Below are positions 8,436 through 17,250 of a stretch of 64,000 nucleotides of DNA, piece by piece. Below the pieces are notes generated by a model. That model worked only from the letters and a program-made list of their open reading frames with translations. It did no database searches and was not told where the DNA came from. Positions within the stretch are counted from its first letter, which is position 1; each line of letters opens with the position of its first letter. Source of the stretch: Acetobacterium paludosum (GTDB lineage: Bacteria > Bacillota > Clostridia > Eubacteriales > Eubacteriaceae); contig NZ_RXYA01000003.1 of assembly GCF_008086595.1 (NCBI RefSeq), forward strand, positions 256,183 through 320,182, read 5' to 3'. A program made the position numbers and the translations under genes.

Positions 8436-8488
8436 AAAAAACAACCTTAAATACTTTTTCTGCAAAAAAGTAATTTAAAGTTGTTTTT
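8436..8488 (-). terminator. Terminator of the methylthioribose kinase-like gene
   Basis: AAAAACAAC (8436-8444) pairs with GTTGTTTTT (8480-8488). The stem continues inward with TTAAAT/ATTTAA and ACTTTTT/AAAAAAGT around a short loop. U-rich flanks exist on both strands, and the nearest gene end is the minus-strand gene at 8537. Confidence 0.75.
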
Positions 8489-8536
8489 TATAAATTATTC
8501 AATCTTATTTGATGATTATTCCTCCCGATCAGTCTG

Positions 8537-9832
8537 TCATTTTACACGAATTCCGGATAAATCCTGACCTTTTAAGGCCTTCATCACATCAAAATAACGA
8601 TAGGTAATTGTTTCGATTATTTTGATTATGTCCTCAACCGCATCCACTTCTTCACGTCTCATAATTAATGCATCCGCAATAAGCAGGGAAAGTCTTCTTG
8701 CGCAATTACGGCTAACGGGGTTTTTCAACGCATCAAAATCCGGCAGAGGAAGTAAACCTGCGACCCGACTGACAATTTGACAACCTGCGAATCCGCATAC
8801 TTCTTTAATGTAATTCTTAAGAACAACCTCCCGATATTCGGGATACTCCCGATAAATGGGTTTTGCATCTTTATCCCAGCATTCAGAATAGACTCTGATA
8901 TATTCATTGACCACAGCGCTTATGTAACCAATAATTTCTTTTCGATAGGCTTTTCGAGATTCCCGGGTCCCTTCAGTATGATGGAACCAGGCAATATATT
9001 CATAAATCAAATTTCCGATAAGATACCCTGTATCCGATGACAACGGTCCCATAAAAGGATACTCCATATCGATGACTTTCATCTCATTTTCGCCAATCAT
9101 GATATTTGAAGTATGCAAGTCGCCATGGACTAAACACTCGCTTCTTTTCATATAAATGGCCCGAAGCTTTAACAATTCCACCCGAACTTCCCGTTTATCC
9201 CAAAACAATTCAGCCATCGCTAAATGATTGGGGTCAACTTTCGAAAGCTTCTCAAGCTTTTCATTGTCTGATAGATATCTTTTTAAAAATTGGCCGGTTT
9301 CCATGATTTGTCGCATTTCCGGATTCATAAACTTACATTCCAGCGCTTTGTGTGCGATCTGATCTAAATAAATTTCAGACGTATAAAAATTTGATTTTGC
9401 CATATATTCCCCAATTTTTTTGGGGAATTCAGGGAACGATTTTCCCTTAATTAATTCAAAACGCATAATTTTCAGGCGACTGCAATCTTCATAAACAAAT
9501 AAATTATTTTCCGGATCAACATGATACATTTCCGGCAAATATTCCGGGGTGATTGCCGCCCTCAGCTTAATAATTGCCGCTTCGGTCTGATTTCGTTTTG
9601 TCGTCAGTTTTGCCGCTTTTCCAAAAATGCGCATATAGGGCTTAGCCTGCTTTACAATAACTGATTTTCCGGTTTTATCCCAAACCCGATAAATGTGATT
9701 GACAAAACCGTCCCCGTCTTCTTCTTCGCCGCCGATTTCATAGACATCAAGGATTGCCTCTGCGGGAAAAATATTCGTATATGCTTTTATATATTCAATG
9801 ACTATTTCCGGATTTAAATCGCTGTAGGACAT
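8537..9832 (-). CDS. mtnK: Methylthioribose kinase homologue (APH/ChoK fold)
   Basis: A 431-residue kinase. Seen: catalytic loop LVHGDLHTSNIM, the metal motif VIDMEYPFMGP (family VIDPEFAFYGP), an N-terminal ATP-binding segment SVIVKQAKPYMRI, and a late segment CGFAGCQIVSRVAGL matching MtnK (family GFAGCEL). MtnK phosphorylates 5-methylthioribose to the 1-phosphate in methionine salvage. No mtnA or mtnN is in view, so the substrate may be methylthioribose or a related 5-deoxy-pentose. It is a single gene with its own terminator. The RuBisCO-like protein and cupin 7 kb away belong to families also linked to methylthioribose metabolism, which may or may not be coincidence. Confidence 0.85.
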   Translation of the reverse strand: MSYSDLNPEIVIEYIKAYTNIFPAEAILDVYEIGGEEEDGDGFVNHIYRVWDKTGKSVIVKQAKPYMRIFGKAAKLTTKRNQTEAAIIKLRAAITPEYLPEMYHVDPENNLFVYEDCSRLKIMRFELIKGKSFPEFPKKIGEYMAKSNFYTSEIYLDQIAHKALECKFMNPEMRQIMETGQFLKRYLSDNEKLEKLSKVDPNHLAMAELFWDKREVRVELLKLRAIYMKRSECLVHGDLHTSNIMIGENEMKVIDMEYPFMGPLSSDTGYLIGNLIYEYIAWFHHTEGTRESRKAYRKEIIGYISAVVNEYIRVYSECWDKDAKPIYREYPEYREVVLKNYIKEVCGFAGCQIVSRVAGLLPLPDFDALKNPVSRNCARRLSLLIADALIMRREEVDAVEDIIKIIETITYRYFDVMKALKGQDLSGIRVK

Positions 9833-9952
9833 ATCTTACCTCGCATCATCTTACTTGCTAACCATTTTTATTCATTCTATCATGATCATGAGTCTAAAGA
9901 AATGAACTATTTATTTCAATAATGCGATTTTTTTGCATAATCACCTTAAAAT

Positions 9953-10732
9953 CTAGATTTTTAAACGATCATATGAATCAAACGCCTTTTTCCGGGTTAA
10001 AAGAATTGATAAATGAATGCCAAAGTATCGAGAGATTAAGATCGCCGCCATAATGACAATTTGGTAAACAATCGCCGTCATCGGCATGGAACCACCTAAA
10101 ATTTGACCCGTCATCATTCCGGGAAGCGAAACCAAACCGATCGTTTCCGTTGTTGCAATGGTGGGATTTAAGCAGGCTATAACCGCTTCTTTGTACCAGG
10201 GCAGGGTCGCTTCCCATTGATTGGCAGACAAAGCTAACCGGTAATGATATTCTCGTTCATTTTTTTTCAATCCATTATAGAAGGTATTGATCCCAATGAT
10301 ATTCCCGCTTAAACTATTACCCAATAACATTCCCATTAAGGGAATATAATATTGGGCATCAAAAATGTTATTGAGTCCAATAACAAATTGATTAATAAAA
10401 AGAATCATGATCATATTGGGAATTCCAAAGCCCAGTAAAATAGGGATTAGTTGGCTCCTTAAGGTTAATCCGCAGGTTTTTACCGTTGATAAAGCAGCTG
10501 CTGAAATCATAAAAAGAATGTAGGCCGAATTTACCCAGGGGTTATTAAAAAGAAAAATATATTGAAGAAAAAATCCGACTAAAACTAATTGAATCGTCAT
10601 CCGAAATACGGCATAAATAAAGCGTTTATTTATATTGATTCGCATCTTGTAATTAATTATTACGAGTGGAATCATAAAAACAAGTAAATAGAATGGTGTG
10701 TAAAATGATATTTCCTGAACGCCCATTACCAA
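9953..10732 (-). CDS. fetB: FetB/YbbM-family ABC transporter permease
   Basis: A 259-residue integral membrane protein with about seven hydrophobic segments and the family signature TIGLVSLPGMMTGQILGG (near residues 195-212). This is the UPF0014 permease family, of which E. coli FetB (iron export, peroxide resistance) is the studied member. It overlaps the ATPase gene by 7 bp (10726-10732), so the two are translationally coupled. The iron role is inferred from the family only. Confidence 0.85.
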   Translation of the reverse strand: MVMGVQEISFYTPFYLLVFMIPLVIINYKMRININKRFIYAVFRMTIQLVLVGFFLQYIFLFNNPWVNSAYILFMISAAALSTVKTCGLTLRSQLIPILLGFGIPNMIMILFINQFVIGLNNIFDAQYYIPLMGMLLGNSLSGNIIGINTFYNGLKKNEREYHYRLALSANQWEATLPWYKEAVIACLNPTIATTETIGLVSLPGMMTGQILGGSMPMTAIVYQIVIMAAILISRYFGIHLSILLTRKKAFDSYDRLKI

Positions 10733-11355
10733 GACACCTCCGTTAGCCCTCGGCCATGATAGATATCATCGTGTGTTACAATCAGTATCGTCTTATCATA
10801 GCATAATAAGATATCCACAATCTTTTTCTTAAGTTCTAAGTCCAACCCCGTTGTTATTTCATCCAATATCAAAATATCACGATCCAATAGAATTCCCATG
10901 ATGATTGCCAATCGCTGACGTTCACCACCGGAAAGGGAATTCACATCTTTTTCAATTGTATCCGATGGCAGTAAAAAATCATCAAGCCACTTTATTAAAT
11001 GCTCTTTTGTGTATTTCAAATGACGATTAGCCTGAAATTTAAATACTTCGTCGAATACTTCGCCGACAATTCCTTTTGGGATGTCGGCATCTTGACTTAC
11101 ATAGGCTATTTTCTTTCGGATAAGATTGACCGTATCCCCGGATAATTTCATTTCATCAACAAAAATTTCGCCGTTATTCGGAATAACAAAACCTAACAGC
11201 ATTTTAACCAGGGACGTTTTTCCGCTTCCCGACGGTGCTGATAAAAGGACTTTTTCATTCTTATTTATTTCAAGATTGAATCCTGAAATAATCGTCCTTT
11301 CATCAAATTTCAAATCAATATTTCGATATTCAACCAGCGGCATTTTTATCGCCAT
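10726..11355 (-). CDS. fetA: FetA-like ABC transporter ATP-binding protein
   Basis: A 209-residue ABC ATPase. Walker A is SAPSGSGKTSL, the Q-loop region IAYVSQDA, the signature LSGGERQRLAI, Walker B ILILDEITTG, and the switch His VTHDD. It pairs with the downstream UPF0014 permease as a FetAB-type transporter. The start at 11355 has a weak GGAA ribosome site; ATG at 11343 (MPLVEYRN) is an alternative. It overlaps the ferredoxin-nitroreductase gene by 10 bp, so three genes form one operon. Confidence 0.87.
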   Translation of the reverse strand: MAIKMPLVEYRNIDLKFDERTIISGFNLEINKNEKVLLSAPSGSGKTSLVKMLLGFVIPNNGEIFVDEMKLSGDTVNLIRKKIAYVSQDADIPKGIVGEVFDEVFKFQANRHLKYTKEHLIKWLDDFLLPSDTIEKDVNSLSGGERQRLAIIMGILLDRDILILDEITTGLDLELKKKIVDILLCYDKTILIVTHDDIYHGRGLTEVSW

Positions 11356-12170
11356 GAAATTTCCGGTTTTTTACGTGGCACGGTTCGTTGATATTCAACT
11401 CCCGGATAACCGATAACCAAACAGGCGATGATCTTTTTTGCATCGTCTTCAAGACCTAAAAAGGCCCTGATCTTTTCACTGTTGTTGGCGGCGCGAACAA
11501 AAAAACCGCTGTAAAACATTCCCAAGCCCTGGGCCTGAGTCATTAATTCCATTGATGATGCTGCCAGACCGCCATCAATCGGAGAATCAGAAACAACCAA
11601 TATAACATTAGGCGCTTTAAAAAATAAACTCGTGGGCAATTCTGGATTTTTCAAATAGTCTTCATACATTTTCGACCACCGCTTCGCGTAATATGAAGAC
11701 AATGATGTTTCATTCTGATCATTTTTTAAATAGCTTTTTCCGAGATCATCCAGGCTTTCCAGGGCCAACTTTGTCAGCTCAGGAAGCCCCTCTTGAACGA
11801 CAATATAAGATACCGGCTGGCGATTGCTTCCCGTCGGCGTAAAACGGCCGGCTTCAATAATCTGTTCGAGCTTGTTTTTCTCCACCGGTTTATCTTTAAA
11901 TTGACGAACCGCCCGTCTGAATTTAATAAAATTGAGCAGCTTTTCTGAGCCTATCGCAAAACTCTCGGCATCATATTCTTTCACCTCTGTCATGTCGTAA
12001 TCCGTTATGCTCACGGCATTAACCGGACAAATGGCAATACAATGCCCACATTTTATACAATTGACATTTTTAGGTTCGGCCTTATCATTCTTGACAACAA
12101 TATCCTGTGGAAAGCAGTCCTCGACACATTTTTCACAGCCAATACATTTTTCCTGATTAATCTCAATCAT
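11346..12170 (-). CDS. Nitroreductase with N-terminal 2x[4Fe-4S] ferredoxin domain
   Basis: A 274-residue protein. Residues 1-50 carry two CxxCxxCxxxC-type clusters (CIGCEKCVEDCFP; CIKCGHCIAICP). The rest is a nitroreductase FMN fold with RRAVRQFKDKPV and the FMN-binding ETGRFTPTGSN-like segment EAGRFTPTGSNRQP. Such fusions let reduced ferredoxin deliver electrons to flavin. The substrate is unknown. ATG at 12170 follows GGGAGG. It overlaps the ABC ATPase gene by 10 bp. Confidence 0.88.
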   Translation of the reverse strand: MIEINQEKCIGCEKCVEDCFPQDIVVKNDKAEPKNVNCIKCGHCIAICPVNAVSITDYDMTEVKEYDAESFAIGSEKLLNFIKFRRAVRQFKDKPVEKNKLEQIIEAGRFTPTGSNRQPVSYIVVQEGLPELTKLALESLDDLGKSYLKNDQNETSLSSYYAKRWSKMYEDYLKNPELPTSLFFKAPNVILVVSDSPIDGGLAASSMELMTQAQGLGMFYSGFFVRAANNSEKIRAFLGLEDDAKKIIACLVIGYPGVEYQRTVPRKKPEISWR

Positions 12171-12230
12171 TTTTGCCTCCCTTAATATATTAATATTTTT
12201 CAGTGCCTGCGGCGAATTGAAAATCCTGGT

Positions 12231-13064
12231 TTATAATTGACCGGAGATTAAGAAATAGGCTAACACAATCACCCCTAATACGATTCTGTACCATCCAAAA
12301 ATCTTGAAGTTATTCTTTTTAATATAGTTCATTAAGAACTTAATCGCCAGTATTGACGTTAGAAAAGCGGTAACCATTCCGACCAGCAGAATAACCACTT
12401 CCCAACCGGTAAAAGCAAATCCGAACTGAACGAGTTTTAAAAAGCTTATCCCAAACATAACCGGAATGGCCATGAAGAAAGTAAATTCTGCCGCAATCGT
12501 TCGGGATGTTCCCAGAATCATACCGCCGATAATTGTCACTCCGGAACGGGAAGTCCCTGGTATAATCGATAATGCCTGAAACAAACCAATCAGCAATGCT
12601 GTTTTATAAGTAATCTCGGGTAATTTGACGATTTCCGGTTTTCGTTTTTTGTTGTAATTCTCAACCACAATAAAGAGAATCCCATAAAAAATCAACATTG
12701 CTGAAACGGTTATTGGATTCATGAACAGTTCATCAATGATCTTGTTAAGCAATACATATATCACGATTCCCGGTAGACAGGCCACCAGAATTTTCGACCA
12801 CAGTATTGCAATGTTTTTCCTTACCACCAGCTTTTTGTCTTTGTATGTAAATGGCACCAATTTGTGCCAGTAAATATACACAACTGCTAAAATCGCCCCT
12901 AATTGAATCACATATAGGAACATCTTTATGAACGAATCCGACATGTTCAGTTTTATAAACTCGTCCACTAAAATCATATGTCCGGTACTGCTAATCGGCA
13001 ACCACTCGGTTATCCCTTCTACGATGCCCAGAATGATGGCTTTTAAAATCTCTATAAATCCCAT
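12231..13064 (-). CDS. uppP: Undecaprenyl-diphosphatase UppP (BacA)
   Basis: A 277-residue polytopic membrane protein with the two family signatures: GIVEGITEWLPISSTGHM near residues 13-30 and the second half-repeat PGTSRSGVTIIGGMILG near residue 168. It recycles the undecaprenyl lipid carrier for cell-wall synthesis and confers bacitracin tolerance in other bacteria. The length is normal for the family. It stands as a single gene with a 60-bp gap to the downstream ferredoxin-nitroreductase. Confidence 0.95.
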   Translation of the reverse strand: MGFIEILKAIILGIVEGITEWLPISSTGHMILVDEFIKLNMSDSFIKMFLYVIQLGAILAVVYIYWHKLVPFTYKDKKLVVRKNIAILWSKILVACLPGIVIYVLLNKIIDELFMNPITVSAMLIFYGILFIVVENYNKKRKPEIVKLPEITYKTALLIGLFQALSIIPGTSRSGVTIIGGMILGTSRTIAAEFTFFMAIPVMFGISFLKLVQFGFAFTGWEVVILLVGMVTAFLTSILAIKFLMNYIKKNNFKIFGWYRIVLGVIVLAYFLISGQL

Positions 13065-13220
13065 GTTTCCCTCTCTTTTGTCCTTATTTATAAGTCCTTA
13101 ATCTCTTTAGTCAGATATTTTTCTATTTAACTGTTGAGATAATAAACTGCTAACATTAATATTACTTTTTAATGCAAAAAATTACAACTTTTTTTAATAT
13201 ATTTAAGCTAATATCTCAAA

Positions 13221-13261
13221 AAAAGAATGGTGCCGACTCAATCGAGACGGCACCGCTTTTT
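13221..13261 (-). terminator. Terminator downstream of the serpin gene
   Basis: GGTGCCG (13229-13235) pairs with CGGCACC (13248-13254). On the minus strand the stem is followed, after ATTC, by a run of seven U. T-rich sequence on the plus side as well makes it potentially bidirectional. Confidence 0.8.
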
Positions 13262-13277
13262 TTCTGACAACAAACTA

Positions 13278-14522
13278 TTAGTTGCTGGGATTCTGGACTG
13301 CACCCATAAAAACAATCGCCCCGGTCTGACTGTCCTGAATGGCATAAAAGAAAGGACGGTTGAATTTCAGCTCAAAATCATACTCCGGCATGCTGGTAGC
13401 CGTCATTCCCGTCGAGGTTACCGCTGCTGCTTCTGTCCCTGACTCATCCACTTGAAGAAAGGTTTTATGTTTGACTTCACTAATGAAAATATTTTGGCCG
13501 AAATCACCGGTCACCATACCAGAGAAATCTGCCTTACCACTTTTAAAAGCGATACCCAATCCTAAACTTGTCAACGCTTCATTTAAAGATTTTTCGTATG
13601 CTATTGTGAATCTTGGCAGCATTAACGTCCCCTGCTTTTCCTCAAAGGAGGAAAGCCAACCGGCCCAGTTTTCGCTGTTAAGCTGGCTCTGGAATTGCTC
13701 CAGACTTGAGTCTTCATCCGGCAGGAAAAGAACCATCGCCATTCGATTTTCTTCCCCATAAGGCAAACGCAGCGCTTGAAAGTTCTGGCCTTTAAAATAG
13801 CTGAAAGAGCCGCTCTGATACATCATGGGCACCGTCACCGACTGATCAGCTTGGGTAAGAAATATTTGGTCAGATGTCAAATTTTTATCAAACTGGTGGG
13901 TCCATTCGCCTTTAAAATAAACAGCATTGATAAGAAACAGAACACTTGACGAATCAACCGGCGGTTCCACAATTTCTGTAATCAACCCCTGGGTGTTCTT
14001 TTTAACCCATTTGTTGATGATATTGGCTGCATTGGAATCGTTAAAGTCCAACTTCTGACTAGCGGCATGATAAAAAGCTTCAACATTATTTGTAAATTCA
14101 GAAGCGAATTCAAAATCCTGATTCAGCCAGACGGAATTGGCAATACTCAGTGTAACCTTTGGATCTGCCGTGCTTAACAGATAAAGAAGGGCCTGGTTGT
14201 TCTTATTCAGTTCTTCAATCTCATAACCTTTTACTTTTAATACCTCAGCCATCGCTTCTTTTGTATCTCCCTGAGCGCCATTATATGCCATCGTTAAATC
14301 CATGGCGACACTGGTCGGCGAAATCATGATGTTTTCACCGTCACTGGAGAGTTCTCGATAGAGATTAAAACCAAAATCGTTGTTTTTAGCCGCTATGGTT
14401 TTTTGAAAAGAATTGAGAATACTGTCACTAGGTTTAGGTACTGTAGACGTCTGATTCTCACAACCTGACAGGAGTAAACTGGCTGTTATCAGCCCAGCTA
14501 TAACTGATTTTTTCATTTCCAT
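13278..14522 (-). CDS. Serpin-family serine protease inhibitor, lipoprotein
   Basis: A 414-residue protein. The signal peptide ends with the lipobox LLLSGC (Cys near residue 20), so it is probably anchored outside the membrane. The serpin fold is clear: NIMISPTSVAMDLTMAYNGA near residue 65, NAVYFKGEW, and the C-terminal FNRPFFYAIQD. The reactive-loop hinge is DESGTEAAAVTSTG, with the small residues required for loop insertion, so it is probably inhibitory. The scissile residue is uncertain within TSTGMTATSMPE. It is a single gene with its own terminator. The target protease is unknown. Confidence 0.93.
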   Translation of the reverse strand: MEMKKSVIAGLITASLLLSGCENQTSTVPKPSDSILNSFQKTIAAKNNDFGFNLYRELSSDGENIMISPTSVAMDLTMAYNGAQGDTKEAMAEVLKVKGYEIEELNKNNQALLYLLSTADPKVTLSIANSVWLNQDFEFASEFTNNVEAFYHAASQKLDFNDSNAANIINKWVKKNTQGLITEIVEPPVDSSSVLFLINAVYFKGEWTHQFDKNLTSDQIFLTQADQSVTVPMMYQSGSFSYFKGQNFQALRLPYGEENRMAMVLFLPDEDSSLEQFQSQLNSENWAGWLSSFEEKQGTLMLPRFTIAYEKSLNEALTSLGLGIAFKSGKADFSGMVTGDFGQNIFISEVKHKTFLQVDESGTEAAAVTSTGMTATSMPEYDFELKFNRPFFYAIQDSQTGAIVFMGAVQNPSN

Positions 14523-14613
14523 ATAATCTCCTTTCTCACGATTCTACCGAATTACCTGTCAATATTATTGCTTTCCTGAACTGCAGAATTTTAAAATTCA
14601 TCTAACCGGGTAA

Positions 14614-15186
14614 TTAAAAAAAGTCGACCTTTCCGGTACTTATATCATATTTCGCCCCAAACACCTTAACACTTTCCGCCTCCACCAGTTCATTAACCAA
14701 CTTACTACTTAAAATTCGGTTCATGCTGTTTTCAATATTAAGCCGCTCACAGATGCTAACATCTGCTTCCTCTTTAAGGGCTGGTTTTATTTCATCAATT
14801 ATCGATTGGATATGGCCTTCTCCATGTCCGGACATAGCGGCTGAAACAGCTCCGCAATGATTATGCCCCAATACGATAACGACACGTACCCCTAAATGTC
14901 CGACGGCATATTCAATGCTTCCTAATTCAAAATCACCAATGACGTTCCCTGCTGTTCTGATCACAAAAAGTTCACCGATACCGGCCGAAAAAACATGCTC
15001 TGGGGGCACCCGGGAATCCGAGCAGGTAACAATCACTGCATCCGGTTTTTGTCCATCCCGGGAAGTTGTTGTCCTGACAAAATTAGAAATATCGCCATGG
15101 TTCTTCTCTAGTTCTGTAAAATTTTCATTGCCTTTTTTCAGTGTTTCAATTACTGTTTCAATTCCCTTTATTCCCATTGTATCCAC
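14614..15186 (-). CDS. Beta-class carbonic anhydrase
   Basis: A 190-residue enzyme interconverting CO2 and bicarbonate. Zinc ligands and dyad are seen in CSDSRVPPE (Cys, Asp/Arg pair) and GHNHCGAV (His, Cys). A GTG start at 15186 fits GAGG placed 7 bases upstream; the in-frame ATG three codons on is the alternative. In an acetogen, bicarbonate/CO2 supply to the Wood-Ljungdahl pathway is a natural role, though nothing nearby proves it. It is a single gene. Confidence 0.93.
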   Translation of the reverse strand: MDTMGIKGIETVIETLKKGNENFTELEKNHGDISNFVRTTTSRDGQKPDAVIVTCSDSRVPPEHVFSAGIGELFVIRTAGNVIGDFELGSIEYAVGHLGVRVVIVLGHNHCGAVSAAMSGHGEGHIQSIIDEIKPALKEEADVSICERLNIENSMNRILSSKLVNELVEAESVKVFGAKYDISTGKVDFF

Positions 15187-15306
15187 TCGCTAACCTCTTT
15201 CAAATTTAGTTCGCTGTTATAAACACTTGTTAAAATTCATTGGGATTTAAATTTCAGACATCATTTTTTTCTATGCTTAACGCCCAAGTTTTCTCTGTAT
15301 TTTTAC

Positions 15307-17241
15307 TCACTGTACCATTTTATCCGAATATACCACTTCAACAAACAGCCTTGCAATATTAGGGTCAAACTGATTTCCTGCACACCTTTTGATCTCAGCA
15401 ATTGCCTCATCTTTTCTCAATCCTTTTCGATATGTTCGGTCGCTGGTCATTGCGTCAAAAGAATCCGCCACGGCAACAATCCTGCCCTGCAGCGAAATCT
15501 CCTCCCCCTTTAAACCTTTGGGATAGCCTTTACCATCCCATCTTTCATGATGCTCAAGAATATAATCAGCCATTTCTGAAAATTCATTGACCGAGCTTAA
15601 TATTCGATAGCCAATTTCAGGATGTTTTTTAATTTCTTTCCATTCATCCATATTTAGCTTCCCCCGTTTATTTAAAATATTTTCATCAATTCCCATTTTT
15701 CCGATATCATGAATTAATCCCGCGGTTTTAATCCGATTAATCTCATCCTGGTCAAATTTCATTTCTATTCCTATCTTTTCACAAATTCGGCTCACTCTTG
15801 TTGAATGCATCATCTCTCGGTCGCTTTTTTCATAAAGTGTGTTCATAATTATTTCAATGGTTTTACTTCTTTTACTTGTACTTTCGTACAGCTTATGCTG
15901 ATACATATTATCTTCTGCATTTTTAAGTATCTTTTGGATGTTTTCTTCTTTTCTCTCTTTTGTATGATTGCCAAACGCAATCGAAAGTTTTAATCCTTTA
16001 ACCTTTTCTTTCACTGCCAGAGCTTCTATGTCTTTTATTATATCAGCGGCCGTATTCTGGGCAGTTTTAGGTAGAATAATAACAAACTCATCTCCGCCAA
16101 GTCTAGCGACAACATCACTTTTTCTGCAACCATTTTTAATCACTTCTGAAGCCTTTTTTAGAAGTTCATCGCCAATGGCATGTCCAAAAGAATCATTGAT
16201 GATCTTCAAACCGTTAACATCTGCCATCACCAAAGTAAGCGGAAGATTTTCTTCTTTATCTAATTTTGACAGTACTTCTTCGTAAAATCGCCGATTAAAT
16301 AACCCCGTTAAATAATCATGGTAGCTTAAATAGCGAATTTTCTCTTCTGTCTTTTTTATCCGTGTGATATCTTGAATTGTTCCAAAATTGCCTATATGAT
16401 TTTCATGATCATCTAATTTTGGAATAACCCGCACATTCACGATTCGCTCTTCCAAATCCGGCCTGATGGCTCGGAAAATAAAATCTGCCGGTAATCCTTT
16501 ATTTAATACCTTTTGCATATTCTCAAGCACATACGACAAATCATCGGGATGTACATATTTGACTAATTTTTCTTTATGATCAATCAATATTTCAGAGGAA
16601 ACGCCAAAAATATTTAGTGCTTCATCAGAATAAGTCATTTTATCATCGGCTATATTATGTTCATAATTACAAAGATGTGCTAAATTTTGAGCTTCCATCA
16701 AAGCTTTTTCGCTTTTTTTTCTAGCCTCATTTTCCTTTTCCAGATCACTCAGCAATCTGATCGTCTTTTCATGCGCGACTTCCAATTCCCGGGTTTTTTC
16801 CCTCACTAACGCACTAAGGCTAATCTTCTCATTTCGTTTTTGAACGTTTGCATTTTTTATTTTCGTCATTGCACGCATTTGTGAAATAAGTTCATACTCA
16901 TCAATTGGCTTATAAAGGAAACCTTCCGCTCCACATTCTAATGCCAATATACGATTTTCTTTATCACCTCTGGATGTGGTAACAAAAACTACTGGTATAT
17001 CTGAAAGATCTGTTTTCGATTTCAGTTTCCGGCATACTTCAAAGCCATCCATCTCCGGCATAATGATATCTAAAAAAACAATATCCGGATCCTCTATCGC
17101 TGCAATTTCCAAACCTTTTTGTCCATCAAGGGCCATCAATACTTTAGCATCTGGAAAAGCATTATTGATCATCGCTTTCAACATCACTATATTATCTTGA
17201 TTGTCATCGATCACCAACAACTTCAACTGTCTATTTTTCAC
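15307..17241 (-). CDS. Response regulator with PAS, GGDEF and HD-GYP domains
   Basis: A 644-residue multidomain signalling protein. Residues 5-120 are a receiver domain (VIDDNQDN; phosphoacceptor in VFLDIIMPEMDGF; Lys in FLYKPI). A coiled coil at about 140-180, a PAS domain at about 185-295, and GGDEF at about 305-460 with intact ARLGGDEFVII follow. HD-GYP is at about 465-640 with LIHDIGKMGID and HHERWDGKGYPKGLKG. It could therefore both make and degrade cyclic di-GMP depending on phosphorylation. It lies 9 bp after another GGDEF gene, so the two are co-transcribed. Confidence 0.93.
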   Translation of the reverse strand: MKNRQLKLLVIDDNQDNIVMLKAMINNAFPDAKVLMALDGQKGLEIAAIEDPDIVFLDIIMPEMDGFEVCRKLKSKTDLSDIPVVFVTTSRGDKENRILALECGAEGFLYKPIDEYELISQMRAMTKIKNANVQKRNEKISLSALVREKTRELEVAHEKTIRLLSDLEKENEARKKSEKALMEAQNLAHLCNYEHNIADDKMTYSDEALNIFGVSSEILIDHKEKLVKYVHPDDLSYVLENMQKVLNKGLPADFIFRAIRPDLEERIVNVRVIPKLDDHENHIGNFGTIQDITRIKKTEEKIRYLSYHDYLTGLFNRRFYEEVLSKLDKEENLPLTLVMADVNGLKIINDSFGHAIGDELLKKASEVIKNGCRKSDVVARLGGDEFVIILPKTAQNTAADIIKDIEALAVKEKVKGLKLSIAFGNHTKERKEENIQKILKNAEDNMYQHKLYESTSKRSKTIEIIMNTLYEKSDREMMHSTRVSRICEKIGIEMKFDQDEINRIKTAGLIHDIGKMGIDENILNKRGKLNMDEWKEIKKHPEIGYRILSSVNEFSEMADYILEHHERWDGKGYPKGLKGEEISLQGRIVAVADSFDAMTSDRTYRKGLRKDEAIAEIKRCAGNQFDPNIARLFVEVVYSDKMVQ

Positions 17242-17250
17242 AAATCACCT

